This document shows positions 30,266 to 39,815 of a stretch of DNA of 45,150 nucleotides, in pieces. The notes below the pieces were generated by a model. That model worked only from the letters and a program-made list of their open reading frames with translations. It did not search any database and was not told the origin of the DNA. Source of the stretch: an uncultured Bacilli bacterium. GTDB lineage: Bacteria > Bacillota_I > Bacilli_A > RF39 > UBA660. The DNA lies in contig CALVRR010000014.1 in assembly GCA_944358705.1 (NCBI GenBank), positions 1 through 45,150 of the forward strand. Reading direction: 5' to 3'. The translations under genes and the position numbers were made by a program. Numbering within the stretch: position 1 is the stretch's first letter; every line of letters begins with the position of its first letter.

Positions 30266-31699
30266 TTATCCAGTAAGTTTTTTTATTTTTTCAGTTACTT
30301 CCTTTTTGGATGGTGGAGATAATCCTAATTCATTTAATATATCGTCTTTTTTTCTGTCTTTTATTCTATTTGTTATCGATACCATCTTAGGTATGATATC
30401 CTCATTTTCTTCTATTTGCGTTAATAAAGTCTTTGCATATCTTCTACCAATGATATAAGGGTATGCATCTAAAAGTAGTGTTGGAGATGTTATTAATTCA
30501 TAAAGATTATCTTCACAAGATTCGATAGCTAATTCTTCGCTAGATATTCCTAATTCTTTTGCTTCTAGACTGTTTTTATCTTTTTCAGTTTCTAGAGTAA
30601 TTACTGTTTTCCTTTGTTTATCTTTCATATGGATTATTCTATCTTCTACTTTTTCACAATACTTGGCTACTCTTACCGTGCGATTCCATCTATATTTTTC
30701 TACTTCTTCTTTTGGATACCCTTTTTTTATTAAGAATTCACACATTCTATCTTCAAAAAACAAACTTGGAAATTCTGATAAGGTATACCTACTATTTTTA
30801 TGATTCACACTACCTATACAACTAAAATAATGAATTATCTCATGTACCATATCAATAGCATCTTCTAGTGTTTCTTGCCATGGTGTTGCGATATACCAAT
30901 TATTATCAGGCCCTTCTATACATTCCCACTCTTCTATCGTATCTAAAAATACATTATTTTTTAGGGCTTCACAAAATTTTTCTAACCAATTAAGTGAAGG
31001 ATCTATCTCTATTAAAAACTCTTTTACCAAGGTGATGGATTTTTCTTTGGTCATTGGATAGGTGATTTTTTTATACTCTGGTTCTATCTCTTCTACTTCT
31101 AAATCTTCTAATACCATAATTTTTAACATGTCTGTTAATTGTTTTTCAACATCTTCTTTACTTTCTCTTAGATATGTTTGTTTTAATAGTTCTAGTTGCC
31201 GTTCTACTAGATAATTTAAAAGAGGAAATCGATAATTTTCATTTAACCAAGCTAAGGCTTCTGTTACTTTTTTTGTTGAAGGATTTAGAATATAAGAATA
31301 TAGGCCTTTATAATCTTTTCTATCACAATAATAGATATAAGTTATTTCTTGTTGTAATTCTTCTTTTTCTATCTTTTCCATTTGATAGTCGCCTTCGTAT
31401 TCTTCATTTAACATATACAATAATAACTTTGCTTTATCTTCTGCATTAAAACTTTGTAATTCTAAGATATTTTTTGCCTCTTCTTCGGTGATACCTTCTA
31501 AATGATGAAAAATAGAATCTTTTCTTGGTATATATAATTCTTTTCGTTCATCAATACAACTGATGATATTTTGAGAAGATAAAAATTCCCGAAAAAACAG
31601 AGGATTCTGTTCTAAGATTCTTTTTATTCTCTTAGCTTTTTTCTCGGTCCTATTATTATATTCAATCGGTATTACGTTTGTTTTTAATAGTTTTGACAT
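30266..31699 (-). CDS. Gluzincin-like protein with an HEIIH motif, unknown function
   Basis: 477 aa, helical, no signal peptide. The central HEIIH (286-290, in DMVHEIIHYFSC) followed 17-25 residues later by RYTLSEFPSLFFEDRM fits the gluzincin pattern HExxH plus a downstream Glu, as in M3-type oligopeptidases (HExGH and an E-rich helix). The rest of the protein does not look like a full M3 enzyme, so activity and substrate are uncertain. The RBS AGAGGA precedes the ATG. The promoter TTGACA-16-TAAAAT (31722-31749) lies upstream. The next gene on this strand follows after 65 bases (of which the longer start is not used). Another HExxH protein is at 27639-28599, but no clear sequence similarity is seen. 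Confidence 0.75.
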   Translation of the reverse strand: MSKLLKTNVIPIEYNNRTEKKAKRIKRILEQNPLFFREFLSSQNIISCIDERKELYIPRKDSIFHHLEGITEEEAKNILELQSFNAEDKAKLLLYMLNEEYEGDYQMEKIEKEELQQEITYIYYCDRKDYKGLYSYILNPSTKKVTEALAWLNENYRFPLLNYLVERQLELLKQTYLRESKEDVEKQLTDMLKIMVLEDLEVEEIEPEYKKITYPMTKEKSITLVKEFLIEIDPSLNWLEKFCEALKNNVFLDTIEEWECIEGPDNNWYIATPWQETLEDAIDMVHEIIHYFSCIGSVNHKNSRYTLSEFPSLFFEDRMCEFLIKKGYPKEEVEKYRWNRTVRVAKYCEKVEDRIIHMKDKQRKTVITLETEKDKNSLEAKELGISSEELAIESCEDNLYELITSPTLLLDAYPYIIGRRYAKTLLTQIEENEDIIPKMVSITNRIKDRKKDDILNELGLSPPSKKEVTEKIKKLTG

Positions 31700-31721
31700 A
31701 GTATCCTCTTTTCTGGTTTTT

Positions 31722-31749
31722 ATTTTACATAGATTTTATTTTATGTCAA
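31722..31749 (-). promoter_or_regulatory. Promoter of the HEIIH gene, fused to the smc terminator
   Basis: TTGACA (31749-31744), 16-bp spacer, TAAAAT (31727-31722). The -35 begins 2-5 bases after the T run of the smc terminator. Confidence 0.78.
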
Positions 31750-31771
31750 TAAAAGAGAGCGTTTGCTCTCT
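31747..31771 (-). terminator. Terminator of smc
   Basis: AGAGAGC / GCTCTCT stem with AAAC loop (31754-31771), followed by TTTTATT on the minus strand. It overlaps the smc stop codon. Confidence 0.8.
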
Positions 31772-34724
31772 ATAAAGATTCTACTGCCTCATTTAATTTT
31801 ACACTAACTAATTTGGATACTCCTGACTCTTGCATGGTAATACCATATAGAGTATTCGCATATTCCATAGTTTTTTTCTTATGAGTAATAATTAAGAATT
31901 GAGTTTTATTTTTATAGTGATCTAAATATCTACCAAATTGAGCAACATTTGCTTCGTCTAAGGCCGCTTCTACTTCATCAAATAAGCAGAAAGGCACCGT
32001 TCTTACATTTAGTATTGCAAATAATAATGATATTGCCGTCAATGTTTTTTCACCACCAGACAATAGAGAAATTGTGGTTAGTTTCTTTCCTGGAGGAGAA
32101 GCTACAATTTCTACGCCTGTTGTTAAAAGATTCTCTGGCTCTGTTAATTTTAAATCTGCATGTCCACCATTAAATAGTTCTTTAAATACTTGTCTAAATT
32201 CCTTGGTAATTTGGTCGAAGGTTGTTTTAAATTCTTCTTTCATTACATCGTCCATTTCATTCATAATTTCCAGTAGTGTATCTTCGGCTTTTAATAAATC
32301 TTCTCTTTGATTGGTTAAGAATACATACCTTGTATTTACTCGTTCATATTCTTCGATGGCTGCTAGATTTACCATACCAATTCGTTTGATATTTGCTCGG
32401 TAAGTATTTACTTTTGCTCTGGCTTCTTCTGGTTCTACATCCAAGTGATAGTTTTCTCTTGCCTTTTCAAAAGTTAATTCATATTCGTTATTTAATGTTT
32501 CTAGCATCGTATCCATTTTTATTTCTAAACGATTAGTAAATACTTCTTTTTCATGAAGAGTCTTTTCTAAGGCTCTTAAATTTGAATTTTTTAATTTATC
32601 ACTTGCTAGTCGTTCTTCTTGTTCTCTTTTGATATCTTCAATGTCTTTTCGCATTTGTTCTAACGTAATTTGAATTGTTGCTTTTTCGGCATTTAGTGTA
32701 TGATATCTTTCAATTAATTCTTGTTCCTTTTCGCTTAGAGCGTTATTTGAAATGGCTTGTAGAGCTTGCCACTGTTTTTCTACTTCTTCTAATCTTTGTC
32801 TTTCTTTCTTTATTTCTTCTGATTTTGTGTCATATCTTTCTTTGATGGTTACCTTGTTTTTCGAAACTAAAAATTCTTGTTCTTCGATTTCTTTTACTTC
32901 TTCTTCTACTTCTTCTAACTCTTTTTTTATTTCTTCTAATTCTTGTTCTAGAAGAGTTTTATTGTCGATTAGTCTTTTTAGTTCTTGTTTTAAAACAATA
33001 ATACTTTTGGTTTGACGAATAATAGATCCTCCAGTTAGACTTCCTCCTACGTTTACTACATCCCCATCTAGACTTACGACTTTATAACGTCTATTTACTT
33101 TATGACTAAGACGTGTTGCACTATCTAAGTCTTTTGCAATAATTACTATACCTAGTTGATTTTCTACGATGTTTTGATATTTTTTGTCATATTCTACTAA
33201 GTCACTTAAAACACCAAGGAAGTCTTCGTCTTTTTCTAATATTTTTAGAGAATCTTTATCTACATATCTAGAAGTAATTACATTTAATGGAAAAAATGTT
33301 GCTCGTCCTAGATGATTGTCTTTTAAATAATTAATGGCTTGTTTGGCTGATATTTCATCACTAGTAATTACAAAGTTTTTATTGGCTGCAATTGCAATAT
33401 TTAAGGCTTTTACGTATTCTTCTTTCGTATTTAATATATTTCCTATTGTGTTATGAATTCCTGATAAGGAAGATTCTAGTACCTTTCTTACACTACTTGG
33501 TAAGTCCCCACCTTCTTCAATTTCTCGTTCTAAACTAGTAATTTTATGATTCTGGGTTATGATACTTTTTTCATGGGAAGAATAATCACTCATTAACATA
33601 TTTTTCTTACCTTTTACCTTTTGTAAGGATTCTGTGATTGTTTTTCCTTTTTCTTCTTCTTTTTTTCCTTCTTCTATTACAATATCTAGTTCTGTTTTTA
33701 ATTTCTGAATCATGCTTTCTATACTAGACTTTTTATCTAATGTTTTTTGCATCTCTTCTTTGATTTCTTGTTCTTCTTTGTTTTGACTCTTTTTTTCTTG
33801 AAGAAGATTCTTTTCTCCATTTACTTTTTCTACCATTTCGGTTACTTCTAATAGTCTTCTTTGAAGATTTGCTTCTTCTCGTTCTAATTTTTCTAGTTTG
33901 TTTGCTTGTTCTAAATCGAGTGCATCACTTTTTGAGGTTTCGTTGGATAACTCCATAATTTCTTTTTCTAGTTTTTCTTTTTCTTGTTTAATTCTATCTA
34001 ACTCCATACTAGAATTTTCAATATCATAAGCAAGTAGAGCCACTTCATAATTATCTAATCCTTTTTTATTTTCTAAATAAATTTTTGCTTTTTCACTTTG
34101 TTCTTTTAGAGGAGCTACTTGACTTTCTAATTCACTTATAATGTCATTTACTCTATCAATGTTATTGTGAGTTCTATCTAATTTACGTAAGGCTTCTTCT
34201 TTTCTCTTTTTATATTTTAAAATACCGGCTGCTTCTTCAAAAATAATTCTTCTATCGGTTGGAGAATTACTTAATATTTTCTCTACTTCTCCTTGTGAAA
34301 TGATATTAAAGGATTCTTTTCCCATACCTGTATCTAATAATAAATTACTAATGTCTTTTAACCTACATTTTTCCCCATTTAAATAGTATTCATTTTCTCC
34401 ACTACGATATACTCTTCTTTTGATAGATAGTTCTGTATATGGTACATTTATAAAGTGATCTGAATTATCAAAAACTAGTTCTACAGAGGCAACATTTAAG
34501 GGATTTCTACTTTTACTTCCAGAGAATATAACATCACTCATGGAACCTTCTCCACGAAGAGATTTTACGGATTGCTCTCCTAGAACCCATCTTACGGCAT
34601 CGACAATATTACTTTTTCCAGATCCATTTGGTCCTACAATACAAGTAATTCTATCATCTAATTTTATATCTAATTTATCTGCAAACGATTTAAATCCACT
34701 TGTTACTATTTCTTTTAAGTACAT
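31770..34724 (-). CDS. smc: SMC chromosome condensation ATPase with short arms
   Basis: Structural maintenance of chromosomes protein, which extrudes and organises DNA together with ScpA/ScpB. 984 aa from the ATG at 34724, which has AGGGTG 6 bases upstream; a GTG at 34733 would add three residues. Walker A GPNGSGKSN (about 31-39), LLSGGEK signature (about 887-893) and Walker B FCLFDEVEAALDEAN are intact, and a hinge domain spans about 415-530. Bacterial SMC is usually near 1180-1190 aa; the head and hinge look complete, so about 200 residues are missing from the coiled-coil arms. The promoter lies at 34744-34772 and the terminator overlaps the stop. Confidence 0.95.
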   Translation of the reverse strand: MYLKEIVTSGFKSFADKLDIKLDDRITCIVGPNGSGKSNIVDAVRWVLGEQSVKSLRGEGSMSDVIFSGSKSRNPLNVASVELVFDNSDHFINVPYTELSIKRRVYRSGENEYYLNGEKCRLKDISNLLLDTGMGKESFNIISQGEVEKILSNSPTDRRIIFEEAAGILKYKKRKEEALRKLDRTHNNIDRVNDIISELESQVAPLKEQSEKAKIYLENKKGLDNYEVALLAYDIENSSMELDRIKQEKEKLEKEIMELSNETSKSDALDLEQANKLEKLEREEANLQRRLLEVTEMVEKVNGEKNLLQEKKSQNKEEQEIKEEMQKTLDKKSSIESMIQKLKTELDIVIEEGKKEEEKGKTITESLQKVKGKKNMLMSDYSSHEKSIITQNHKITSLEREIEEGGDLPSSVRKVLESSLSGIHNTIGNILNTKEEYVKALNIAIAANKNFVITSDEISAKQAINYLKDNHLGRATFFPLNVITSRYVDKDSLKILEKDEDFLGVLSDLVEYDKKYQNIVENQLGIVIIAKDLDSATRLSHKVNRRYKVVSLDGDVVNVGGSLTGGSIIRQTKSIIVLKQELKRLIDNKTLLEQELEEIKKELEEVEEEVKEIEEQEFLVSKNKVTIKERYDTKSEEIKKERQRLEEVEKQWQALQAISNNALSEKEQELIERYHTLNAEKATIQITLEQMRKDIEDIKREQEERLASDKLKNSNLRALEKTLHEKEVFTNRLEIKMDTMLETLNNEYELTFEKARENYHLDVEPEEARAKVNTYRANIKRIGMVNLAAIEEYERVNTRYVFLTNQREDLLKAEDTLLEIMNEMDDVMKEEFKTTFDQITKEFRQVFKELFNGGHADLKLTEPENLLTTGVEIVASPPGKKLTTISLLSGGEKTLTAISLLFAILNVRTVPFCLFDEVEAALDEANVAQFGRYLDHYKNKTQFLIITHKKKTMEYANTLYGITMQESGVSKLVSVKLNEAVESL

Positions 34725-34743
34725 ACTCTTCACCCTATAGTTA

Positions 34744-34772
34744 AGTATACTATAAAAATTATTCTAAAACAA
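34744..34772 (-). promoter_or_regulatory. Promoter of smc
   Basis: TTGTTT (34772-34767), 17-bp spacer, TATACT (34749-34744), about 20 bases before the start. Confidence 0.68.
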
Positions 34773-34806
34773 TTGATATTTCTGTAAATTCGAGGTTTTG
34801 GGCAGG

Positions 34807-34832
34807 AAAAAAGTAGAGTTTTCTCTACTTTT
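34807..34832 (-). terminator. Terminator after the 300-aa unknown gene
   Basis: AAAAGTAGAG / CTCTACTTTT perfect 10-bp stem with AAAA loop (34809-34832), followed by TT on the minus strand, 16 bases after the stop. Confidence 0.85.
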
Positions 34833-34848
34833 CTCTTATATTACTTTT

Positions 34849-35751
34849 TTAATATTGTTTATCCGTGGCTTTTCTTGGTAAGAGAATTTTCTTTTTTTCT
34901 TGGATTCTATATTTTAATAAAATATTATCTAGGAGTGCATAATTATGATGATGTTCCTTGGCTAATTTTAACTCTTCTTGATATAATTCAGCGATATGTT
35001 CATCCCAGGAAATAGATTTTATAATATAGGCACTTTTTTCATAACCTTCCTCTTTCATCGAATAGACGGATATATATTCTCTTGGTCGTATGTCTGCGAC
35101 ATATTCGACTTGATTCTCATAATATTCTACATAAGAATAAACTGGTGAAGGTAAGTTTTGATCTGTACTTTTTGAAATTATCTCGGTAATTAATCCAGAA
35201 TGAAAATCACTTCGTGAATCACTTTTCATATCTTTAATTATATCCATATACGTTTTGTTCTCATTTAGATTTTTTATTACTTTATTTTTTCCTATCACAA
35301 TTACATTAGGAGTCATTGGAAGAGCAATTGTATCTAACCTTGTATTATCTACATATGGCCATATCTCCATCTGCATTTCACATAATCCTGTTTTTCCAGT
35401 ATCAGAGAAACATAATTCTTTTCCGCTTGTTTTTATATCCTGAAAAATAATATCTTCTCCTACTCTAATTACGATTCCCCTAGTTTTAGGGTCTATTTCA
35501 AAGTATAGTTTCTCATCGATTCCTTCTTGTAATTTTTGTTTTCTTTTTTCTAATGTTATTTCTATATCGATTGTTAGAGCATTAATAACTCCTTCTTCAA
35601 ATTTCATAACATCAAATGGATAGCGATAGCGATATAATGCCATGATATTCTCCATTAGTTCATAGATACTTATTTGTTTGTTATTGTATTCGTTTAAGAA
35701 ATACTTTATTTCTTTTAAAGCCAGTTCGTTTTTTCCTTTGGAATTTGTCAT
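34849..35751 (-). CDS. Unknown soluble protein
   Basis: A 300-aa cytoplasmic-looking protein with no recognised domain. The N-terminus is helical (about 5-65). The middle (about 80-180) has strand patterns such as LYFEIDPKTRGIVIRVGEDIIF, split by turns. The C-terminal part has VYSYVEYYENQVEYV and a helix with EELKLAKEHHHNYALL. There are no membrane segments. It is the second gene of a two-gene unit with the 263-aa gene (40-base gap) behind the promoter at 36607-36635. AAAGGAG precedes the start. No function can be given. Confidence 0.7.
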   Translation of the reverse strand: MTNSKGKNELALKEIKYFLNEYNNKQISIYELMENIMALYRYRYPFDVMKFEEGVINALTIDIEITLEKRKQKLQEGIDEKLYFEIDPKTRGIVIRVGEDIIFQDIKTSGKELCFSDTGKTGLCEMQMEIWPYVDNTRLDTIALPMTPNVIVIGKNKVIKNLNENKTYMDIIKDMKSDSRSDFHSGLITEIISKSTDQNLPSPVYSYVEYYENQVEYVADIRPREYISVYSMKEEGYEKSAYIIKSISWDEHIAELYQEELKLAKEHHHNYALLDNILLKYRIQEKKKILLPRKATDKQY

Positions 35752-35791
35752 TTTTTCTTCTACTCCTTTTGATAGAAAAGATTATTCTATA

Positions 35792-36583
35792 TTATAGATT
35801 ATATTTTTTACTACTTTCTATTTTTGTTTTTAATAATTTCTTGGCACTTTCAGATTTTGTTTCTTGTTTTTGTTTCTCATTTCTTATGGCATTTACTAAT
35901 TCTTCAGAATATGGATTCAAAGAAAACCTTCTGACAACCATTCTTGGAGATAACCACTCTCCTTCTTCTCCTAATTCTATTACTTTTTGTGTTCTATCAC
36001 TTGTCATATATGGATAATACTTTAATTGGGTTTCTCTTGCTAAAGAGCATAGGATATGAAGTGAATCTACATTTCCATAGGAGATATCTACTTCTAAATA
36101 TTGGCCTTTTACAACTTCTCCAAGGTGAGCAGTACCCTCTCCTAATTCTTTAAAACAACCTGTATTCCAATCTTGCATTTCACCCATGATATTATGTGGA
36201 GTTGTGGTATTGGTTGAGCACAACTCAAAACCGTTTTCTATATTAATACCGTAAACACCTCGATCTACTCTATATATAGGGCATTTTAATTCCTTAATAT
36301 ACTCCCATTTAAATTTATTATATAAATTTCCATTTTTGTCAATCATTTTTACTAAATAAGCTTCTTCATTTCTTCCTACTAAGGCAAGTATATTTTCTTC
36401 TTTTATATAATCTACGAAGTAAAGATCCATATTATCAGCATTCTTTTTTTCATAAATGATTTCCGCTTCCCCTGGATGAAGGGTATGAATGACTTTCCAA
36501 TCCTTATTAAAATCAGCTATTTGAAAATCAGCTGCATCTATGTTAATTCTTCCATTTCTTCTGTCATATTCTCCGTAACTCAT
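35792..36583 (-). CDS. Unknown protein, strand-rich, first gene of a two-gene unit
   Basis: A 263-aa protein, not recognised. Its first about 170 residues have many short strands with repeated LYFVDYIKEENILALVG and AYLVKMIDKNGNLYNKF patterns, as in beta-propeller or WG-type repeats, but the spacing is too irregular for a call. The end is a Lys/Glu/Ser-rich helix. No signal peptide or membrane span is present. AAGGAGG lies 6 bases before the ATG, and a TTGACA promoter lies upstream. Co-transcribed with the 300-aa gene. Confidence 0.7.
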   Translation of the reverse strand: MSYGEYDRRNGRINIDAADFQIADFNKDWKVIHTLHPGEAEIIYEKKNADNMDLYFVDYIKEENILALVGRNEEAYLVKMIDKNGNLYNKFKWEYIKELKCPIYRVDRGVYGINIENGFELCSTNTTTPHNIMGEMQDWNTGCFKELGEGTAHLGEVVKGQYLEVDISYGNVDSLHILCSLARETQLKYYPYMTSDRTQKVIELGEEGEWLSPRMVVRRFSLNPYSEELVNAIRNEKQKQETKSESAKKLLKTKIESSKKYNL

Positions 36584-36606
36584 ATTTTTCCTCCTTATTG
36601 ATTCTT

Positions 36607-36635
36607 AGTCTAATTGTTTTCTTTTTCTTTGTCAA
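36607..36635 (-). promoter_or_regulatory. Promoter of the 263-aa/300-aa unit, fused to the upstream terminator
   Basis: TTGACA (36635-36630), 17-bp spacer, TAGACT (36612-36607). The -35 follows directly on the TTTTTAA tail of the terminator at 36637-36658. Confidence 0.75.
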
Positions 36636-36636
36636 T

Positions 36637-36658
36637 TAAAAAGATGCTACGGCATCTT
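36637..36658 (-). terminator. Terminator after the NodB-like gene
   Basis: AAGATGC / GCATCTT stem with CGTA loop (36641-36658), followed by TTTTT on the minus strand, 9 bases after the stop codon. Confidence 0.82.
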
Positions 36659-36667
36659 CTTTAGTCG

Positions 36668-37525
36668 TTACTTTTCTAGAGATTCACTTAATAGTTCTTT
36701 TAGAGTAACAATTTTATATCCTCTTGACTTAATATAATCTATTACTGTTTTTAATTCTATTTCTGTTGTGGCATTAATTGGAAAAGAGATAATGGCAGCA
36801 TTTTGGAGTTTTTCTTTGATATCTTGGAATGGCGTGTTAGTAATTTTTATGGTCGGAGTTACGGTATGCAGTTGTAATTTGGAACATAGTTCAATTACCT
36901 CTTTATTGTCATAGTTTGCATAACAATAATTGGCTTCTTTTCCGGTTACGTTTTTTAAATATTGGATGGCGGAAGAAAAATAGATTTCTTCATAACGGTT
37001 ATTATAATTTAGAATTTCTAATTCATGATTTAACATATCTTTTACTAGAGATAAATTATTTTCTAACCATAATCCATCCATAAAAAAAGTTCCTGCTATA
37101 TCTTCTTGATTTAGAATTCTAACTATTTCTCTAGGGTTAGAGTCATTCTTAATTGGAAACACCAAGGATACTGCTCTTTTTTCTTCGTTTCCTCCGGTTA
37201 CGAATTTGTCATAAGTATCTTCTATCGATATGGATGGGGTTGTTTCTTTAAATACCGTTAGACTTTCATTATAGGCACCGTATCTTTTCATTTTTTGATA
37301 GGTTTCGTCATAATCTACTTCTTTACCATTTTTTCCTGGTGTGATTTTATTTTCTTTTATCTTGGCATCTTCAGCCGGTTCTTCATATTTTTTACTTTCT
37401 TCTTTGATTTGTTTCATTAATGGATCTGTTTGTTTAATAATATCAATAGTTTTGTTTGTGTAATAAAAACTAAATAGTACTAATACTAGGACGATTGTTA
37501 CTTGAAGTAGTTTGTTCTTTAACAT
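36668..37525 (-). CDS. Degenerate polysaccharide-deacetylase (NodB-fold) membrane protein
   Basis: A 285-aa protein with one N-terminal membrane segment (about 7-25) and an outside domain. From about residue 117 it keeps the NodB order: a first strand (RAVSLVFPIKND), IAGTFFMDGLWLENN, a MLNHELEILNYNNR segment and the final TVIDYIKSRGYKIVTLKELL. The catalytic residues appear lost: the TFDDGP position reads VFPIKN, and the metal-binding HxxxH is replaced by HELEILN. It is therefore probably a non-catalytic surface protein derived from a peptidoglycan or glycan deacetylase. The fold is inferred from pattern, not alignment. It lies 47 bases after pnp with its own RBS; an intervening terminator suggests partial independence. 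Confidence 0.65.
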   Translation of the reverse strand: MLKNKLLQVTIVLVLVLFSFYYTNKTIDIIKQTDPLMKQIKEESKKYEEPAEDAKIKENKITPGKNGKEVDYDETYQKMKRYGAYNESLTVFKETTPSISIEDTYDKFVTGGNEEKRAVSLVFPIKNDSNPREIVRILNQEDIAGTFFMDGLWLENNLSLVKDMLNHELEILNYNNRYEEIYFSSAIQYLKNVTGKEANYCYANYDNKEVIELCSKLQLHTVTPTIKITNTPFQDIKEKLQNAAIISFPINATTEIELKTVIDYIKSRGYKIVTLKELLSESLEK

Positions 37526-37548
37526 ATTATCACCTAGATAAGTATATG

Positions 37549-37574
37549 AAAAAAAAGTTCATTTCTGAACTTTT
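37549..37574 (-). terminator. Terminator after pnp
   Basis: AAAAGTTCA / TGAACTTTT perfect 9-bp stem with GAAA loop (37553-37574), followed by eight T residues; it overlaps the pnp stop codon. Confidence 0.88.
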
Positions 37575-39741
37575 ACTTTTCTTCTTTTTTGTCTTTTTTC
37601 TTTGGTTTTGGAAGAGCGTCTTTTCTTGAGAAGTTTTGTCTTCCTTTTTTATCTGGTCCAAGAGCTTTTACGATGATTTCATCTCCAACTTTTACCACGT
37701 CTTCTACTTTGTCTACTCTTTCATGAGAAAGTTGTGAGATGTGTACTAGTCCTTCGCATCCTGGCCATAGTTGTACAAAACATCCAAAGTCTTCTATTTT
37801 TACTACTTTTGCTTCATAGATTTTTCCTACTTCGACATCACGTACTACTTCTTCAATCATTTGTCTTGTCTTGTTGATGATTTCTTGATCACTATGGTAA
37901 ATGATTACTCTACCATCGTCTTCTAGGTCTACTTTTACAGCGTTGATGTTATTAACATCTTTTACGTTAGAAGCATCGCAAATAATTTTGGTAATCATTT
38001 CTCCACCTTTACCGATAACTTCTTTTATCTTTGATGGATCAATCATAAAGGTTTCCATCTTAGGTGCATATTTTGATACTTCTTTTCTTGGTTCTTTGAT
38101 TTGTTTTTGCATGACTTTTAGTACTTGAAGACGAGCAACACGAGCTTGTTCTAGGGCTTCTTTTAGGATTTGTTCTGTGATTCCTTTAATTTTAATATCC
38201 ATTTGTAAAGCACAAATACCATGTTCTGTTCCAGCTACTTTAAAATCCATATCACCTAGATGGTCTTCCATTCCTTGGATATCCGTTAAAATTGTATAAT
38301 CTTCTCCATGTGTAATTAATCCCATAGCAATACCAGCTACTGGAGCTTTGATTGGAACACCGGCTGCCATTAAAGACATGCACCCAGCACAGATACTAGC
38401 TTGAGAAGAAGAACCATTGGACTCTAGAATTTCTGATACAACACGAATAGTATACGGGAATTCCTCTTCACTTGGTATTACTTGAAGAAGGGCTTTTTCT
38501 CCTAGAGCACCATGTCCAATTTCACGTCTTCCTGGAGCTCCATATCTTCCGGTTTCTCCTACTGAAAATTGTGGGAAGTTATAGTGTAACATAAATCTTT
38601 TTTGATCTTCTAGACCTAATCCATCTAGAATTTGATGTTCTCCAATTGCTCCTAGCGTTGTTACTGAAAGAGCTTGCGTTTCTCCACGAGTAAATAGTGC
38701 AGAACCATGTGTTCTCGGAAGTAGATCGATATCTGTTGATAGTTTTCTAATTTCATTCATCTTTCTACCATCTGGTCTTATTCCTTCTTTTACTACGATA
38801 CTTCTAAATAATTCATACTCAATATTGGATACTACCATATTTACTTTTACTAGTAACTCTTCTAATTCTTCTTCTTTTAGTTTATCTTCATTTTCACTAC
38901 GATATAACTCTTCCATTTCTTCTTTTATTTTATCGATAGCATCATACTTTTTAAGTTTATCTTTGATACGAAGTGCTTTATCCATCTTTTTCGTAATTAA
39001 GGAAGCTATTCTTTCTTTCATATCACTATCGATGGTTAGTGTTTCATACTCCATCTTTTCTTCGCCAATTTCTTTTATAATCTTTTCCTCAAATTTGATT
39101 AATTCTTTTACTGCTTTATGTCCTACCATTAGAGCTTCTAACATAACATCCTCTGGTACTTCTTTGGCGCTAGACTCTACCATATTAATTGCATCTTTGG
39201 TTCCTGCTACTGTTAAATCTAAGTCTGATATTTCTAACTGTTCTGGTGTAGGATTAATTACAAATTTTCCATTTACTCTACCTACTTTTACTCCAGCAAT
39301 TGGTCCATTGAATGGAATTTTTGAAATGGATACCGCAAGAGATGATGCTAGCATCGCTGTTAACTCTGGTGAACAATCTTGATCTACAGATAATACGGTT
39401 GAGATAATTTGTACCTCATTTTTAAATCCTTCTGGGAATAATGGCCTCATTGGGCGATCAATCATACGTGCCGCAAGAGTGGCATTTTCACTAGGACGTC
39501 CTTCTCTTTTAATAAATCCTCCTGGGATTTTTCCTACCGAATATAGTTTTTCCTGATAGTTTACTGTTAATGGGAAAAAGTCTGATAGTAGATTTACTGT
39601 TTTTGATACGACAGCTGCGGTTAAAACCACGGTATCATTATAACGAACTAGTACTGCTCCATCGGCTTGTTTTGCTAGTTCTCCATGTTCTACTACAATC
39701 TTTCTTCCATGAAAATTTAATTCAAATGTTTTCTTTTTCAT
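37573..39741 (-). CDS. pnp: Polynucleotide phosphorylase
   Basis: Phosphorolytic 3'-5' exoribonuclease of mRNA decay, acting as a trimer. 722 aa, the normal length. Two RNase PH domains are visible: the first starts at about residue 10, and the second contains [17 protein letters not shown] IRPDGRKM (about 327-334), [13 protein letters not shown] and DFKVAGT. An alpha-helical linker lies between them. A KH domain ([12 protein letters not shown], about 565) and an S1 domain ([18 protein letters not shown]) end the protein. GGAGG lies 6 bases before the ATG. No terminator separates it from the solenoid gene upstream, so read-through is possible. Confidence 0.97.
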   Translation of the reverse strand: MKKKTFELNFHGRKIVVEHGELAKQADGAVLVRYNDTVVLTAAVVSKTVNLLSDFFPLTVNYQEKLYSVGKIPGGFIKREGRPSENATLAARMIDRPMRPLFPEGFKNEVQIISTVLSVDQDCSPELTAMLASSLAVSISKIPFNGPIAGVKVGRVNGKFVINPTPEQLEISDLDLTVAGTKDAINMVESSAKEVPEDVMLEALMVGHKAVKELIKFEEKIIKEIGEEKMEYETLTIDSDMKERIASLITKKMDKALRIKDKLKKYDAIDKIKEEMEELYRSENEDKLKEEELEELLVKVNMVVSNIEYELFRSIVVKEGIRPDGRKMNEIRKLSTDIDLLPRTHGSALFTRGETQALSVTTLGAIGEHQILDGLGLEDQKRFMLHYNFPQFSVGETGRYGAPGRREIGHGALGEKALLQVIPSEEEFPYTIRVVSEILESNGSSSQASICAGCMSLMAAGVPIKAPVAGIAMGLITHGEDYTILTDIQGMEDHLGDMDFKVAGTEHGICALQMDIKIKGITEQILKEALEQARVARLQVLKVMQKQIKEPRKEVSKYAPKMETFMIDPSKIKEVIGKGGEMITKIICDASNVKDVNNINAVKVDLEDDGRVIIYHSDQEIINKTRQMIEEVVRDVEVGKIYEAKVVKIEDFGCFVQLWPGCEGLVHISQLSHERVDKVEDVVKVGDEIIVKALGPDKKGRQNFSRKDALPKPKKKDKKEEK

Positions 39742-39815
39742 ACTTCCTCCATATAAGTTCCATTATTAGAATACCAAAAAAAAGAGGAAAATTCCACTTT
39801 TTCTTGTTTTTTCTT

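Noticed and set aside
38825..39382. A 185-codon plus-strand frame opposite pnp
   Set aside because: It is antisense to a well conserved enzyme, Ser/Ile-rich from reverse reading of AT-rich codons, with no RBS. Similar long antisense frames opposite other genes were left out for the same reason.
39775..39815. GGAA..TTCC as a terminator between the 666-aa gene and pnp
   Set aside because: The stem is only 4 bp, too weak to support a call despite the flanking T run.
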